A stretch of 64,000 nucleotides of DNA from contig CBDHDJ010000004.1 in NCBI GenBank assembly GCA_965261645.1, forward strand, positions 1 through 64,000, read 5' to 3'. The notes under the pieces were generated by a model. It saw only the letters and a list, made by a program, of their open reading frames with translations, was not told where the DNA came from and made no database searches. A program made the position numbers and the translations under genes. Shown here in pieces: positions 62,545-64,000 of the stretch (its first letter is position 1; each line of letters starts with the position of its first letter). The DNA is from CBDHDJ01 sp965261645 (GTDB lineage: Bacteria > Pseudomonadota > Alphaproteobacteria > SHVV01).

Positions 62545-63717
62545 GGAGATGCACTACCTCCGTGCGGTCGCCGGTGACGAATGCCGCCCACTGGTCCATG
62601 AGCGCACGGCGGCGCTCGAACAGATCAGAGCGCGCATAGGCCGCCTCGACGGAGTTGCCGACCGCGTGGGCAAGGCTCAGCTCCATGACCGCGTGCGGCG
62701 CATGCGTGCATTCGGCGGCGAAGTCGCGGAACGAGCTGCGAAAACCGTGGACTGTCGCCCGGTCGGCGACCCCGATCCTGCGCAGCACCGCGGTGAGGGT
62801 CATGTCGCTCATCGGACGGCCGGCTCGGGAAGGCGAGGGGAACACCAGACCACTTCCGCCGTCGATGGCGCGCGCCTCGTCGAGGACTTCCAGGGCGCGC
62901 CCGCACAGGGGAACGCGATGTTCGGCGTTCGCCTTCATGCGGGCCGCCGGCACCGTCCAGGTGGCCGCGTCCATGTCGATTTCGCTCCAGGCGGCACCCC
63001 GCGCCTCGCCGCTCCGAACAGCTGTCAGGATCAGAAACTCAAGACACCACTTGGCCGCCAGGGACGCTTGAGATTGACGTACCGCCTCAATTAGCCTGCC
63101 GACTTCCTGATAGGGCAACGCCCGCAGGTGGTTTTCACCTTCGGCATCGCCGGCAGCGCGCCGTCGATGGCTTCGCCTGCCGCGTTGTGCTCCACGAAGC
63201 GGTGGGCCTGCGCCCATTTCAGGATGGTACGGATACGCTGGCGAACCCGGCGCGCGGTCTCCGGCGTGGTTCCCCAAATCGGCGTCAGGACGCGGAGCAC
63301 GTCCTCCTGGTCGATGGTGTCAACAGGCATGTTGCCGAGGACCGGGTAGGCGTGGCGTTCGAGAGACTGACGCCAGGTCACCGTGTGCTTGGCATTGCGC
63401 CAGCGTGGGCGGTTCGCTTCGAACACCCGTTCGGCCGCCTCGCGAAAGCTCGGCACGGAGGCCCGGCGCTTCTCGGCGAGCGGATCGCCGCCCGACGCGA
63501 TCAGCGCACGGTTGCGCGCAACCGCCTCACGGGCTTGGGCGAGCCCGACATCGGGGAAGCGCCCGAGACCGATATCGCGCCGCCTCCCACCGTACTTGAT
63601 GCGCTGTATCCAGGAGTGCGCGCCACCGCGGCCGACCTTCAGATAGAGCCCGTCGCCGTCGCCGTACATGCCCGGCGCCCTCAGTGCCCGCAACTGCGTC
63701 GCCGTCAGCTTCCCCAT
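62537..63717 (-). pseudogene. P4-type tyrosine integrase, single 1-nt frameshift
   Basis: ATG 63717 begins MGKLTATQLRALRAPGMYGD. N-terminal DUF4102-like arm-binding domain: GDGLYLKVGRGGAHSWIQRI and RDIGLGRFPDVGLAQAREAV. Core-binding helices follow (RIRTILKWAQAHRFVEHNAA). At about 63130 one base is missing in an A run: AAGGTGAAAACC should read on as KVKNHLRALPYQEV. The catalytic domain continues in the other frame: LILTAVRSGEARGAAWSEID (Arg I), ATVHGFRSSFRDFAAECTHA (H-x-x-R), SLAHAVGNSVEAAYARSDLF (Tyr). Otherwise it is complete and of normal length (about 393 aa), so a sequencing error is plausible. It lies 149 bp from tRNA-Ala, as usual for such integrases. Confidence 0.9.
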
Positions 63718-63732
63718 CGCACCTTCCCCTCA

Positions 63733-63766
63733 TTCCCAACATACATCCCCACAGATGTGTTGGGAA
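63733..63766. promoter_or_regulatory. Inverted repeat upstream of the integrase
   Basis: TTCCCAACA (63733-63741) and TGTTGGGAA (63758-63766) are perfectly complementary, and inner CATC/GATG extends the arms. It lies 16 bp upstream of the integrase ATG, suiting an operator for the integrase promoter. Confidence 0.6.
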
Positions 63767-63865
63767 GGCATAGGTACACGCCGGAAGGCTCAAGAAGGAA
63801 TAGAGTGATATTTCGGGGGGTTTAGGTGTTTCCCGGACACCCTAGGAATGCTTGGGAAGGAGGAG

Positions 63866-63941
63866 TGGTGGAGCCGAGGGGAATCGAACCCCTGACCTCG
63901 ACATTGCGAACGTCGCGCTCTCCCAACTGAGCTACGGCCCC
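63866..63941 (-). tRNA. tRNA-Ala (anticodon CGC)
   Basis: On the minus strand it starts GGGGCCGTAGCTCAGTTGGG and ends CGGCTCC-ACCA. The anticodon stem CGACG/TGTCG holds loop TTCGCAA, anticodon CGC, reading GCG. The acceptor has G3:U70, the alanine identity pair. The T-arm is CAGGGGTTCGATTCCCCT. CCA is encoded. The 3' end faces the integrase, so it is the probable attachment site of the island. Confidence 0.97.
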
Positions 63942-64000
63942 ACAACGACCCGTGGGCGGGCGCGGGCGCGGCCCGGCGCCGGAGGGATATTGGTTCGGGC

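Overview
This is a GC-rich window from an alphaproteobacterium, probably Rhodospirillales-like. The call rests on codon usage, the families present and a tRNA-Ala(CGC) with a G3:U70 pair at the right edge; it is an inference. The window is an insertion-sequence-dense accessory region: about 19 IS elements or remnants occupy roughly half of it, and nearly all non-IS genes are short cargo islands, truncated genes or broken genes.

Layout. (1) 1-11300: a plasmid/ICE-type cluster on the plus strand. It holds the end of a MoxR-like AAA+ ATPase, a DUF3150 protein, a VWA-like (DUF2201-type) putative metallopeptidase split by an IS, a very large strawberry-notch (Sno) helicase fused to an N-terminal adenine-methyltransferase-like domain, two small conserved-looking proteins and a probably exported HNH-type nuclease. 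The large genes carry 1-nt frameshifts, and so does the IS inside them. (2) 11.8-16.2 kb: an NMT1/THI5-type substrate-binding protein between two IS630 copies, then an intact IS1182-like copy. (3) 16.4-23.6 kb: a minus-strand module of two small regulators, an excisionase-like HTH protein, two tyrosine recombinases and a large serine recombinase. The genes are coupled end to end, and an IS with a clean TTAA duplication splits the middle recombinase. (4) 23.6-31.3 kb: nested IS elements (IS6-like remnant with 56-bp inverted repeats, IS3 split by an IS1111-type IS110 element, IS1595, IS630, IS5). (5) 31.5-39.2 kb: a phytanoyl-CoA dioxygenase-family gene, then an IS4 element interrupted by a tandem pair of IS21 elements. 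(6) 39.2-42.4 kb: two small hypotheticals and two divergent DMT (EamA) transporters. (7) 42.7-50.9 kb: wrecked defence genes: a truncated HsdM, a truncated integrase, a third IS21, and a large Eco57I/type IIG-like methyltransferase with a stop codon in its NPPW motif. (8) 50.9-57.3 kb: an IS1595 carrying a passenger membrane-protein gene, an intact IS5, an oligopeptide-type substrate-binding protein, OsmC and Rieske dioxygenase fragments, and an ISNCY element. (9) 57.3-63.9 kb: a decayed satellite-phage-like island with terminase remnants, a DUF3631 fragment, an HGGxSTG protein, an AlpA regulator and a P4-type integrase, beside tRNA-Ala(CGC).

How the parts work together. Little of this is an integrated pathway. 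The two modules that look like functional systems are the Sno-methyltransferase/MoxR/DUF3150/VWA cluster, whose role is unknown but which is typical of conjugative or plasmid DNA, and the tyrosine-tyrosine-serine recombinase module, which looks like a transposon or integrative element of its own. Repeated IS1182-like and IS21 copies, several without matching target duplications, indicate recombination between copies and deletions. Many frameshifts are single-base changes in homopolymers, so some pseudogenes may be sequencing errors.
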